From: Candidatus Roizmanbacteria bacterium
GTDB taxonomy: Bacteria; Patescibacteriota; Microgenomatia; UBA1406; GWC2-37-13
Direction of reading: 5' to 3'
DNA: 8,407 nt
Assembly: GCA_013334845.1 (NCBI GenBank)
Contig: JAAXWV010000058.1
Coordinates: forward strand, 1 to 8,407
Below, piece after piece: positions 1 through 6,578 of this stretch (positions are counted from its first letter, which is position 1; every line of letters starts with the position of its first letter). The notes below the pieces were generated by a model. That model ran no database searches and was not told where the DNA came from. It was given only the letters and a program-made list of their open reading frames with translations. The position numbers and the translations under genes are program-made.

Positions 1-13
1 TGACATAGTTTTT

Positions 14-42
14 TTACCGAAATTTTTAATGATTTTCGGTAA
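14..42. repeat. Inverted repeat / hairpin
   Basis: The arms TTACCGAAA (14-22) and TTTCGGTAA (34-42) are perfect 9-bp complements around an 11-base AT-rich loop. A T-run precedes the stem on the plus strand and no T-run follows it on either strand, so it does not look like a standard intrinsic terminator. The right arm is also the start of the first direct repeat at 35-60. It could be an operator, a transcript-end structure or part of a repeat element; the sequence does not decide between these. Confidence 0.6.
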
Positions 43-60
43 CACTACTATATCACGCAA
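35..60 (+). repeat. Direct repeat copy 1 (26 bp)
   Basis: This copy matches the one at 91-116 at 23 of 26 positions. Both begin TTCGGTAACA and end TATCACGCAA (here with an A, there a T, just before the shared TATCACGCAA block); the differences are confined to the middle. The start-to-start distance is 56 bp. A T-tract (23-27) lies just upstream, as it does before copy 2. The function is unknown; a binding site for a regulator or a genome-dispersed intergenic repeat are both possible. Confidence 0.6.
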
Positions 61-90
61 TATATCAAACCCTCTCAGACTTTTTTTTCG

Positions 91-116
91 TTCGGTAACA
101 TTCCTTTATCACGCAA
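91..116 (+). repeat. Direct repeat copy 2 (26 bp)
   Basis: This is the second copy of the unit at 35-60, with identical ends and three substitutions in the middle. It is preceded by an 8-base T-run (81-88). Unlike copy 1 it has no complementary arm upstream, so it does not form the same hairpin. A faint third match (TATCCACGCG at 162-171) lies about one period further on, but it is too weak to count as a copy. Confidence 0.6.
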
Positions 117-139
117 CACGCGCCATATAAAACCGTCTG

Positions 140-245
140 TTGACAATTAATCATAATGTTATATCCACGCGTATTATTGACACTAGTCATCATTAACTAC
201 ATGTTCACTACAACAAAAGCAGGATAGTTCTACTATACTTTATAA
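140..245 (+). promoter_or_regulatory. Candidate promoter region for the first GT pair
   Basis: Two perfect TTGACA -35 boxes (140-145 and 177-182) lie 37 bp apart. Each is followed by a related stretch, TAATCATAAT at 148-157 and TAGTCATCAT at 184-193. The -10 partners are poor at 16-17 bp spacing: TATCCA at 162-167 for the first and CATGTT at 200-205 for the second. A good -10-like hexamer, TATACT, lies at 234-239, but it has no recognisable -35 at 17 bp. Transcription from it would start near 246 and give a leader of about 15 bases. The exact promoter is unresolved. Confidence 0.35.
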
Positions 246-260
246 GAATCAAGTAATATT

Positions 261-1415
261 ATGCTTAATAAATTGCGCAGAATTATAAAATATAGTGTCA
301 GATGTTTTATTTACTCTCTACCTGCTCTCGTATATTTTATATATTATCTACTTTTTATCCTTGTTTCCAGGGCCTTATTCTGGGCTTCAGGAAAAGCTAA
401 AATATCCATTACCCCCGATAAAAGCAAATTGACGGTTGATGGAATAAGTATCATCATTCCAACGTGGAATAAGCGTGACATGCTCGAAGAGTGCCTTACT
501 AATCTTGACCAGATTATTACCTCCGAAAAAATGATGGTCCCAGTAGAGATTATAGTAATTGATAACGGCTCAACTGATGGCACTCAGAAATTAGTCTCAA
601 GCATACCTGTCAGAACCCCTCTTAAATTCTATAGATTTGATTCCAATATGGGATTTGCGCGGGCTATAAATCACTCTATCACTCTCTCCCGCTATAACTA
701 TATTTATCTGCTTAACAACGATATGTTTCCCCGTAAATTTTTTCTATCGGAAATACTCAACTTTGCTAACCAGCTACTTTCGCGAAACCATATATTTTTA
801 GGCATCAGTTCCCAGATTCATTTTTTTGATACTCAAGCGCGAAGAGAGGAATCAGGCAAAACATATACCTTGCCATTTGCCGGATATATTGAGGTCGCCC
901 ATTATCTCAATGATGAACTTCTGCACAGTAATTCGATTACAGCTTACTTAGGGGGTGGTTCATCGTTTATCAACAAAGATATATTTGTAAAACTCGGTGG
1001 ATATGACCACAAAACATATAGGCCGATGTATGGTGAAGATTTAGATCTTAGCTATAAGGGATGGAAAGTCGGAATACCGTCATATTATTGTGCCAATTCG
1101 CACGTTGTCCATCACCACCGTGCCAGTTCCAAATCGCTAAACAAGGATCCCTCTTACTTTATGTACAAAAACTGGCTCGCTTTTAACTTAACAAATAGGA
1201 CTGACTTTAAGATGCAGCTTGATCATCTATTCTTTTATCCACTTCTCATATTGACAAATCCTCGCTTCTTACGATATGCTCTCGATTGTGTCACGCAGAC
1301 GCGCGTATTAATCAGTGCACATCTAAATCAACTATCTCTCCAAAATGTATATGATGATCAAAGACTACTCAACTTTATATCGTTTGAAACACACCTGAAT
1401 GAATACCAAAAATAA
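261..1415 (+). CDS. Membrane-anchored family 2 glycosyltransferase (WbbL/rhamnosyltransferase-like)
   Basis: This 384-residue GT-A fold enzyme probably transfers a sugar from a nucleotide donor onto a growing lipid-linked glycan at the cytoplasmic face. Residues about 15-37 form a hydrophobic membrane segment preceded by basic residues (KLRRIIK). The GT2 core begins at 62 (ISIIIPTWN) and continues with DNGSTDGT (101-108), an NMGFARAIN stretch (129-137) and the metal-site equivalent LNND (151-154). GED (258-260) supplies the likely catalytic base. HHH (284-286) before RASS is typical of the COG1216 WbbL-like branch. The length is somewhat above the usual ~300 residues because of the N-terminal anchor and a C-terminal tail. 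The ATG at 261 lacks a Shine-Dalgarno tract. The stop overlaps the next gene by 17 bp, so the two are very likely co-transcribed. Rhamnose as donor is suggested only by family resemblance. Confidence 0.88.
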   Translation: MLNKLRRIIKYSVRCFIYSLPALVYFIYYLLFILVSRALFWASGKAKISITPDKSKLTVDGISIIIPTWNKRDMLEECLTNLDQIITSEKMMVPVEIIVIDNGSTDGTQKLVSSIPVRTPLKFYRFDSNMGFARAINHSITLSRYNYIYLLNNDMFPRKFFLSEILNFANQLLSRNHIFLGISSQIHFFDTQARREESGKTYTLPFAGYIEVAHYLNDELLHSNSITAYLGGGSSFINKDIFVKLGGYDHKTYRPMYGEDLDLSYKGWKVGIPSYYCANSHVVHHHRASSKSLNKDPSYFMYKNWLAFNLTNRTDFKMQLDHLFFYPLLILTNPRFLRYALDCVTQTRVLISAHLNQLSLQNVYDDQRLLNFISFETHLNEYQK

Positions 1416-2583
1416 ACCAGGATTCCTCATTGTGAGCGCCATACCTCCTTTTCCCGTAGATAGCGGTGGAGCAGTGCGGATTAGGAATACAATTCAATAC
1501 TTGTCATATTTTTTTGATCTCTACGTGATTTGTTTCTTACCCATCGAATACAAACCCGCAGACGATGAGGAAAAATGGCTAAAAAAATATACTAAACAAT
1601 ATTGGTTCATTCCTCAACAATCTAATAAATCAAACCATTTTTTCTATATTGATAACCAGCCATATTGGTTCTCCACATGGTCAAATAACGAACTCAAACT
1701 GTTGATCTCTCACGTAATTACCTCCTATGCTATCAAGGCAGTCGAAATAGATTTCACCCAATTGCTGTATCTGGAGAAATATATTCAGTCAAATGTCAGA
1801 AAAATATATATAGCTCACGATGTGTCAACTATCACTTTTTGGCGTCGTCTCAGAGAAGTCACGCTTATGAGAAGATTTATACACTTTTTTCGTTGGATTC
1901 AAGTATTCTATTACGAAAATAAATATATCAAAAAATATGATATTGTCGTAGCAATGTCAAAAAAAGACGGAGAATACCTAAAGAAACTGTTTAACCCTTC
2001 TCATACCTATATCGCCCCAAACGGAGTAGATTTTCAGGAGTGGCACGAAAAAAAGTCAAACGGAACCCTACGTATAGGGTATATCGGTTCATGTGCTCAT
2101 CCACCTAATAAATATGCGATACATTTTCTCATACATCATATTAAGCCGTTGCTGGAAAAAAAACGACTCGATTTTAAAATAGTGATTGCTGGCGCCAACA
2201 ATGAAAAAGTGATTGATACCTTAATAAAAAATGATAGAAACACAGTTATCAATATGGGAAAGATAAAAAAAGTAGCATATTTCTACGATAATATTGATTT
2301 GCTCGTAGCACCGATTTTCTCAGGCTCAGGAACCCGTATTAAAATACTGGAAGCGCTTGGTCACCACGTACCTGTAATTACAACTTCAATTGGGGCAGAG
2401 GGATTGGAAGAGTTACATTCGCCATTACTTCAACTAGCAAATTCTCCTGAGGATTTTGTTAATAAAATCGTCATCTCCGCTAACAAGCGGATAGATGTTA
2501 AAAATATGAGAATTCCGGCTAAGTATCAATGGAAAGAAATATTTAAAAGCTACGCTCAAAATCTCGTGAAATTAATGAGATGA
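1399..2583 (+). CDS. Family 4 (group 1) glycosyltransferase
   Basis: This is a 394-residue GT-B fold retaining glycosyltransferase. The N-terminal acceptor-side Rossmann domain starts with AIPPFPVDSGG (14-24) and R27/R29, a pattern shared with PEP-CTERM/EpsH-associated sugar transferases. YIAHD (137-141) and VAMSKKDGEYL (184-193 region) follow, then the interdomain PNGVD (207-211). The C-terminal donor-binding domain begins RIGYIGS (225-231) and contains AGANN (264-268) and SGSGTRIKILEAL (308-320). E318 is the conserved glutamate of the E-x7-E motif; the first glutamate position is S310, which is normal in this GSGTRxKxLEA subgroup. The ATG at 1399 lies inside the end of the preceding GT2 gene (17-bp overlap) and has no Shine-Dalgarno tract. 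The stop is only 4 bp from the stop of the convergent GT2 gene. Donor and acceptor are unknown. Confidence 0.88.
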   Translation: MNTKNKPGFLIVSAIPPFPVDSGGAVRIRNTIQYLSYFFDLYVICFLPIEYKPADDEEKWLKKYTKQYWFIPQQSNKSNHFFYIDNQPYWFSTWSNNELKLLISHVITSYAIKAVEIDFTQLLYLEKYIQSNVRKIYIAHDVSTITFWRRLREVTLMRRFIHFFRWIQVFYYENKYIKKYDIVVAMSKKDGEYLKKLFNPSHTYIAPNGVDFQEWHEKKSNGTLRIGYIGSCAHPPNKYAIHFLIHHIKPLLEKKRLDFKIVIAGANNEKVIDTLIKNDRNTVINMGKIKKVAYFYDNIDLLVAPIFSGSGTRIKILEALGHHVPVITTSIGAEGLEELHSPLLQLANSPEDFVNKIVISANKRIDVKNMRIPAKYQWKEIFKSYAQNLVKLMR

Positions 2584-2587
2584 ATAC

Positions 2588-3499
2588 TCATTCTCCCGCC
2601 AGAATTTTACGTTTCCATTCACAATATTTCTGCCACTTCTGAAAAAGTGGGTGAGAAGTGGTTGATTTTATACGTTGCTCGAGCAGTTTTGATGAATGCG
2701 TCAAAATATCTATCTGTGTCTGATACCATGCACTATTTTTTGTGCCTTGGTGGTTTTTTTCATATTTTGAAAAAAAACGACGATGCTGTGATCTGATTAT
2801 CTGCCACAATCTGTCAGTATTATATCCCGTATTAGTACTAATCATTGATTTCGTATGCACTCGATACTCACACAATATCTCCGGCACCAATGTCGCCCAG
2901 CCTCCGTATTCATGTATCTTGAGCCACAAATCATAATCTTCCCATCCAAGATTTTCCATAATAGAGTAGCCACCCACATTTGACCAAGTCGACTTTTTTA
3001 ACATAACCATCGCATCAATATAGTTTTCCTTAAAAAGCAATTGCGGATTCCACGGATAGATATTAAGAAGTGATTTTTTACCGTTATGTATTCGAGCATA
3101 TGAGTATGCAAAATCAGCATCTGTTTTATCTATAGCGCTTTTGAGCAGTTCCAGACATCGAGGATATATAGTATTATCAGCGTCAAGTACAAACACGTAA
3201 GGTGTAGTGGCAAGCTCGAAGCATTCATTTCTTGTTGTCGACAACCCCTTATTTTCCCTGTGACGTGCGACTAGTATATTCTCAAATCTCGATGCATTTT
3301 CTTCAACCCACTGTTTAATATATATTGTGGAATTATCGCTTGAACAGTCATCATATACGATCAGATCTATGTGGTTGATAGTCTGCTGGAATACACTATT
3401 GAGACATTGGATAATGTAATCTTCATAATTGTGGACGGTGATAATGACTGTCACCTTACTCTTATTTCCCGTATGTCTTTTTACCAGCAATTCTTTCAT
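2588..3499 (-). CDS. Family 2 glycosyltransferase
   Basis: This 303-residue soluble GT-A enzyme (308 if started at 3514) resembles polysaccharide GT2 proteins. Counting from the ATG at 3499, the core opens with VTVIITVHNY (16-25), and the nucleotide-binding DDCSSDNS starts at 50. GLSTTRN (85-91) leads to the metal-binding DAD (106-108). GGY at about 176 precedes W-ED-YD, whose E187-D188 are the likely catalytic pair. YRVHTKSMI (212-220) closes the domain, and a basic, aromatic-rich helical tail follows. I prefer the start at 3499 because it forms an ATGA overlap with the upstream stop, matching the other junction at 6575-6578. The ATG at 3514, giving a 19-bp overlap, is possible. Neither has a Shine-Dalgarno tract. 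It is the second gene of the minus-strand pair. Donor sugar unknown. Confidence 0.86.
   Translation of the reverse strand: MKELLVKRHTGNKSKVTVIITVHNYEDYIIQCLNSVFQQTINHIDLIVYDDCSSDNSTIYIKQWVEENASRFENILVARHRENKGLSTTRNECFELATTPYVFVLDADNTIYPRCLELLKSAIDKTDADFAYSYARIHNGKKSLLNIYPWNPQLLFKENYIDAMVMLKKSTWSNVGGYSIMENLGWEDYDLWLKIHEYGGWATLVPEILCEYRVHTKSMISTNTGYNTDRLWQIIRSQHRRFFSKYEKNHQGTKNSAWYQTQIDILTHSSKLLEQRIKSTTSHPLFQKWQKYCEWKRKILAGE
2633..2661. repeat. Inverted repeat with two alternative stems near the convergent gene ends
   Basis: CCACTTCT (2633-2640) pairs perfectly with AGAAGTGG (2654-2661) across a 13-base loop. The same left arm can instead pair as CCACTT (2633-2638) with AAGTGG (2645-2650) across 6 bases. 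On the plus strand the structure sits about 50 bases past the stop of the GT4 gene and is followed by TTGATTTTA, a weak T-rich tract. It lies inside the 3' coding part of the minus-strand GT2. It could act as a weak terminator for the plus-strand unit, or it could be chance in coding sequence. Confidence 0.35.
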
Positions 3500-4719
3500 A
3501 GTTGATCGACCCATAGAGGAATACTTGTAACTTTCTTATAAGCACTTGCGGCAATAGCTTCGGCTTCCCGCAAGCCCGAAGGCGTAAGAAAATAGTCAAT
3601 AGCATCTGCAATTTCATCCTCCTCTGCCTCTATATAGTCAATATCTTTCTCCACGATGCCTTGATTGCCGATGGGCTCTGTAATTACCAGCGATCTATTC
3701 ATCATTCCCCGTTCGACCATGTTTACCCAATCTAAATACTCTCCGGATATTGAGTGAATGTTTAATATCAGTTTTGAGTTTCGCGCTATTGTGTAGAGGG
3801 TGGCATCAGCGAGTTTATCATTTCCATCGTCGATAAAATAGAAGAAGCAACGATATTTTACCAAACGGGGCGATAAATCACTCAAAATCTGTTTCCTCCT
3901 GTTATTTAACGTTCCAACAAAAAATACATCAATCGGTTTATCCGCGTACAAACTTCCTTCTTTATGGACCAAGTATTCATTAGGAATATAGACTTTTTTC
4001 ACTAGAGTCTTATTTTCCGTCACCTCATGAGGAGTGCCCGTTACTGGACGATAATATGCTTTTATGCCATTCTTTTGAAGATGTGTAGAAGTAGTGACGT
4101 CAAACGTCCATACTTCTGAAGCTTTTGCCAGAATGTCGGAATTATATGTAAATTCGGCGGTTGGCAAGGTATCCTCTTCTACAACGATCGTATATGTACT
4201 GCTTTCGTAAAACCATTTCGACAAAGATAATGATTGATAGATAAATCTCGCAGGAGAAAAGATAATACGACATGAAATATCGTATGTATCTGATTTACGC
4301 AAATCAGTGATCAACCGGGCATCAATTCCTCGCTTCCTCAAAATCATCAATAATCGCTTAGCTATCATAATAGATGACTGCTGTTTATCCCCCAAGCAGT
4401 ATAATCCCCACGCGCCATTTTTAATTGAGGGAGTAAGATGATCATTATGATAAATACGATCCTTTATTGAGTTTATATATTTCATCATCCGATATGCTTT
4501 TGAAGAAACATAGGAATGCTCTATTTCCGCTAATTCATTTTTGTGGTGTCGCAGGTTTTTATACCGCTGTATCAGTGTTTGAAGCTGTTGCTTATCTTGG
4601 ATAGATTTCTCTATATTTTCGAGGCGTTTTTTAAGGATGCGGATGTATTTTTCTTTTTTTATCAATATATCTGACTCATATGTTTTTTCCGACAACGTTG
4701 TATGGTCTTTTTTTCCCAT
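3496..4719 (-). CDS. CgeB-like GT-B glycosyltransferase with coiled-coil N-terminus
   Basis: The 407-residue product has two parts. Residues about 15-70 are strongly charged and helical (rich in K, E, Q and L, with LKKRLENIEKSI at 29-40), probably a coiled coil for oligomerisation or partner binding. From about residue 103 a GT-B-like fold follows. DVFFVGTLNNRR (264-275) opens the C-terminal Rossmann half. NSKLILNIH (314-322) and WVNMVERGMMNRSLVITEP (331-349) correspond to the R-x-F-E-A-x-x-x-G-x-L-V-T region of spore-maturation CgeB/glycosyltransferase family 1 proteins (Glyco_trans_1_2-like). E336 fits the conserved glutamate, though the usual arginine and phenylalanine before it are replaced. 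Family assignment rests on these motifs alone. The ATG at 4719 is the only plausible start because the next methionines are at residues 78-79. It is the first gene of the minus-strand pair. Confidence 0.7.
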   Translation of the reverse strand: MGKKDHTTLSEKTYESDILIKKEKYIRILKKRLENIEKSIQDKQQLQTLIQRYKNLRHHKNELAEIEHSYVSSKAYRMMKYINSIKDRIYHNDHLTPSIKNGAWGLYCLGDKQQSSIMIAKRLLMILRKRGIDARLITDLRKSDTYDISCRIIFSPARFIYQSLSLSKWFYESSTYTIVVEEDTLPTAEFTYNSDILAKASEVWTFDVTTSTHLQKNGIKAYYRPVTGTPHEVTENKTLVKKVYIPNEYLVHKEGSLYADKPIDVFFVGTLNNRRKQILSDLSPRLVKYRCFFYFIDDGNDKLADATLYTIARNSKLILNIHSISGEYLDWVNMVERGMMNRSLVITEPIGNQGIVEKDIDYIEAEEDEIADAIDYFLTPSGLREAEAIAASAYKKVTSIPLWVDQL

Positions 4720-4817
4720 GATTGTATCAATAATACTACTAAATCCACTACTTTCAATATCAATACTTCACTGATACAATTATCTCAATCGCTATTATTA
4801 TTCATCAATTGAAATTA
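4720..4817. promoter_or_regulatory. Divergent promoter region with a perfect inverted repeat
   Basis: The gap between the two divergent GT units carries ATTGTATCA (4721-4729) and its exact complement TGATACAAT (4772-4780), 42 bp apart. On the plus strand TACAAT (4775-4780) makes a good -10 box, with a weak -35 TTTCAA (4752-4757) at 17-bp spacing. Transcription would start near 4787. On the minus strand the mirrored TACAAT (4726-4721) abuts the ATG at 4719, too close to be its -10 unless the start codon lies upstream of the transcript start. The minus-strand promoter must therefore be elsewhere, and no good candidate is visible. The arms could instead be a shared operator. Confidence 0.4.
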
Positions 4818-6578
4818 ATGTACCCACAGAAAATCGTACAAAAAGCGCAAAAAATTGTTCCGAAAACTCAGCATTTTATAAAGAGATTCCGTACTGCTCT
4901 CACAGGAAAACGCACTATACGCCTCCTCATATATCTGGATAAAATACCATCTATTGATCAGATAGCTCAGTTTCATCAAGAGCTTGGCAACCAGCACCTA
5001 TTCCTGACTGCATCTACCAAAAGAGATATATCATTCCAGAGCAATAACGACTATGTCTATGAACCAGGAAAGTGGTCGCAAATAGCATCGTTCAATCATC
5101 TCCGCAACGCCCTATTATATCTCAGTTATATAAAAGCAGACTACGTGTGTATTTCCCATTCTCTCGAACAGTTTCCCATTGTAGGTGGGTCTCATCTCAA
5201 TTCACAAATCATCTATTCTGTAAAGGCAAAGTCAAAATACGACCGGGGACTGCTGCTAAAAGGAAAGGTTCTCCGCCTGTTACCTGTTCAGGAATCTACC
5301 CGATCAGTAAATATAACAAATCTTAATTTTATTGACGACCCATTTTTAAAAACGCACTCATTTCTTACTCCTCTCAACACTTTGTTAGATGAATCACCAG
5401 TACGGTGTACTTATCGTGGAAAAAATACCTTTCCCTCGTTTTCAAAAAAGAAAAAATTAATTTTTGTTTTCCCAATATTTTTGACAGTGGGAGGAGTGGA
5501 ACGCAATACCATCGAGATAATAAAACAACTGAAGAAGCAATATGATTTTGTCATCATTAATTTTGAGAAACTATCAAAAGAACAGGGTAGTCTCCATCAC
5601 CAATATGAGGGTAATTGTGAAGCGATTTACGATTTACACGAGCTATTTCCTCAGAATGACTTTCCTCAGATATTGGAGGAATTGAAAAGTACATATCATC
5701 CTGACGCGGTATGGATATGTAATGGTTGTCCGTGGCTTGCCAGAAATGCCGCAAAACTGCGTGCTATCTTTAAGGATATACCTATTATTGATCAGGAGGT
5801 ATACGATACTAAAGAGGGGTGGATCAACGAATATAACAATCCGGGAATCCGCGCTTTCGACCAATTTATTGCCGTGACCGAAAAAATAAAAAGAACATTT
5901 ATTGAAAAATATAAGATCAATCGGAATCAAATTTCTCTTATATACCCCGCATTCAGCGATGAAAAACATGCCGCATTTAAAAAAGCAGCATTTAACAAAA
6001 AGGATTTCTTATTGAAATATAAAATTCCTCACGCAACAAAATATATCGCCTTCATCGGTCGCATGGCCGATCAGAAACAACCACTTACGTTCCTTGAATT
6101 TGCCCGGTCAACACGTTCTGACCACGATACCCACTATATCATGGTGGGCGATGGCCCCCTCGGCCAGCAAGTAGATGCTATGATTTCTCAGCAAAAACTT
6201 ACTAATGTGACTCGCATTCCCTTTCTCGATAATGTATTTCCTGTTTTGGATCTTTCCTGCGGACTTATAATCACATCCAAATATGAGGGTCTTCCCATTG
6301 TGATGCTTGAGTCTTTGACAATGGGTATACCCGTACTTTCTACCGATGTGGGAGACATTGCACTGCTGATTACCCGATATCACTGCGGTATTTTGTATAA
6401 TCCAATAATGGGTATATCCATAAGCAAACATATCAATACATTTATAGAAAATCTTCCTCAGTTGAGTGCGAATGCACGAAAGGCAAGCCCCCTCATTCAA
6501 AAAGAATTTGCCGCGAAAACAATAGCGGCTCAATATGCCAAACTTTGGGATACACTTATAAATAATCGCAATATATGA
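4818..6578 (+). CDS. Family 4 glycosyltransferase with an uncharacterised N-terminal domain
   Basis: I start this gene at the ATG at 4818 (586 residues). A TTG three codons upstream (4809) is in frame but is the weaker choice. A basic N-terminus (KIVQKAQKIV) could associate with membrane. Residues about 33-165 form an unrecognised alpha/beta region (RLLIYLDKIPS, then HLRNALLYLSYIKADYVCIS). The GT4 part runs from about 213 to 583: LTVGGVERN (222-230) is the N-terminal glycine-rich loop and QEVYD (326-330) follows. FIGRMADQKQP (412-422) opens the donor domain, VGDGPLG (443-449) follows, and E490 and E498 form a complete E-x7-E motif (KYEGLPIVMLES). Typical GT4 enzymes have about 370-400 residues, so this one is about 200 longer at the N-terminus. 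Its TGA overlaps the next ATG by ATGA, so it is translationally coupled to the following GT2. Donor sugar unknown. Confidence 0.87.
   Translation: MYPQKIVQKAQKIVPKTQHFIKRFRTALTGKRTIRLLIYLDKIPSIDQIAQFHQELGNQHLFLTASTKRDISFQSNNDYVYEPGKWSQIASFNHLRNALLYLSYIKADYVCISHSLEQFPIVGGSHLNSQIIYSVKAKSKYDRGLLLKGKVLRLLPVQESTRSVNITNLNFIDDPFLKTHSFLTPLNTLLDESPVRCTYRGKNTFPSFSKKKKLIFVFPIFLTVGGVERNTIEIIKQLKKQYDFVIINFEKLSKEQGSLHHQYEGNCEAIYDLHELFPQNDFPQILEELKSTYHPDAVWICNGCPWLARNAAKLRAIFKDIPIIDQEVYDTKEGWINEYNNPGIRAFDQFIAVTEKIKRTFIEKYKINRNQISLIYPAFSDEKHAAFKKAAFNKKDFLLKYKIPHATKYIAFIGRMADQKQPLTFLEFARSTRSDHDTHYIMVGDGPLGQQVDAMISQQKLTNVTRIPFLDNVFPVLDLSCGLIITSKYEGLPIVMLESLTMGIPVLSTDVGDIALLITRYHCGILYNPIMGISISKHINTFIENLPQLSANARKASPLIQKEFAAKTIAAQYAKLWDTLINNRNI

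Larger units (their letters stand above)
1..260. other. Intergenic region upstream of the first GT gene
   Basis: This 260-base non-coding stretch is AT-rich and contains no convincing gene. It holds, in order, a 9-bp stem hairpin (14-42), two imperfect 26-bp direct repeats (35-60 and 91-116) separated by a T-rich spacer, and two TTGACA boxes (140-145 and 177-182). A TATACT box lies at 234-239, shortly before the ATG at 261. The only reading frame open from the left edge (2-130, ending TAA) is T-rich and crosses the repeats out of phase, so I do not call it coding. The region most likely carries the control signals of the plus-strand GT pair. The left neighbour is not visible. Confidence 0.7.

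Noticed and set aside
35..116. Two 26-bp repeats with a 30-bp spacer, resembling the end of a CRISPR array.
   Set aside because: There are only two copies, with three mismatches, an AT-rich T-tract spacer and no cas genes. A possible third copy near 162-171 is too degenerate.
2..130. Frame open from the left edge to TAA at 128-130, a possible C-terminus of an upstream gene.
   Set aside because: The translation is phenylalanine- and threonine-rich with no recognisable motif, and the 26-bp repeats cross it in different frames. Forty-two open codons are unremarkable in such AT-rich DNA, but a real gene end cannot be fully excluded.
4721..4726. Minus-strand TACAAT as the -10 box of the CgeB-like gene.
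   Set aside because: It ends one base before the start codon region, so transcription would begin inside the gene after the ATG at 4719, and no later methionine is plausible as a start. There is also no -35 at 17 bp.
5072..5326. Plus-strand 84-codon frame inside the long GT4 gene.
   Set aside because: It is fully contained in a gene with clear GT4 motifs and its translation shows no domain; it is a shadow frame.
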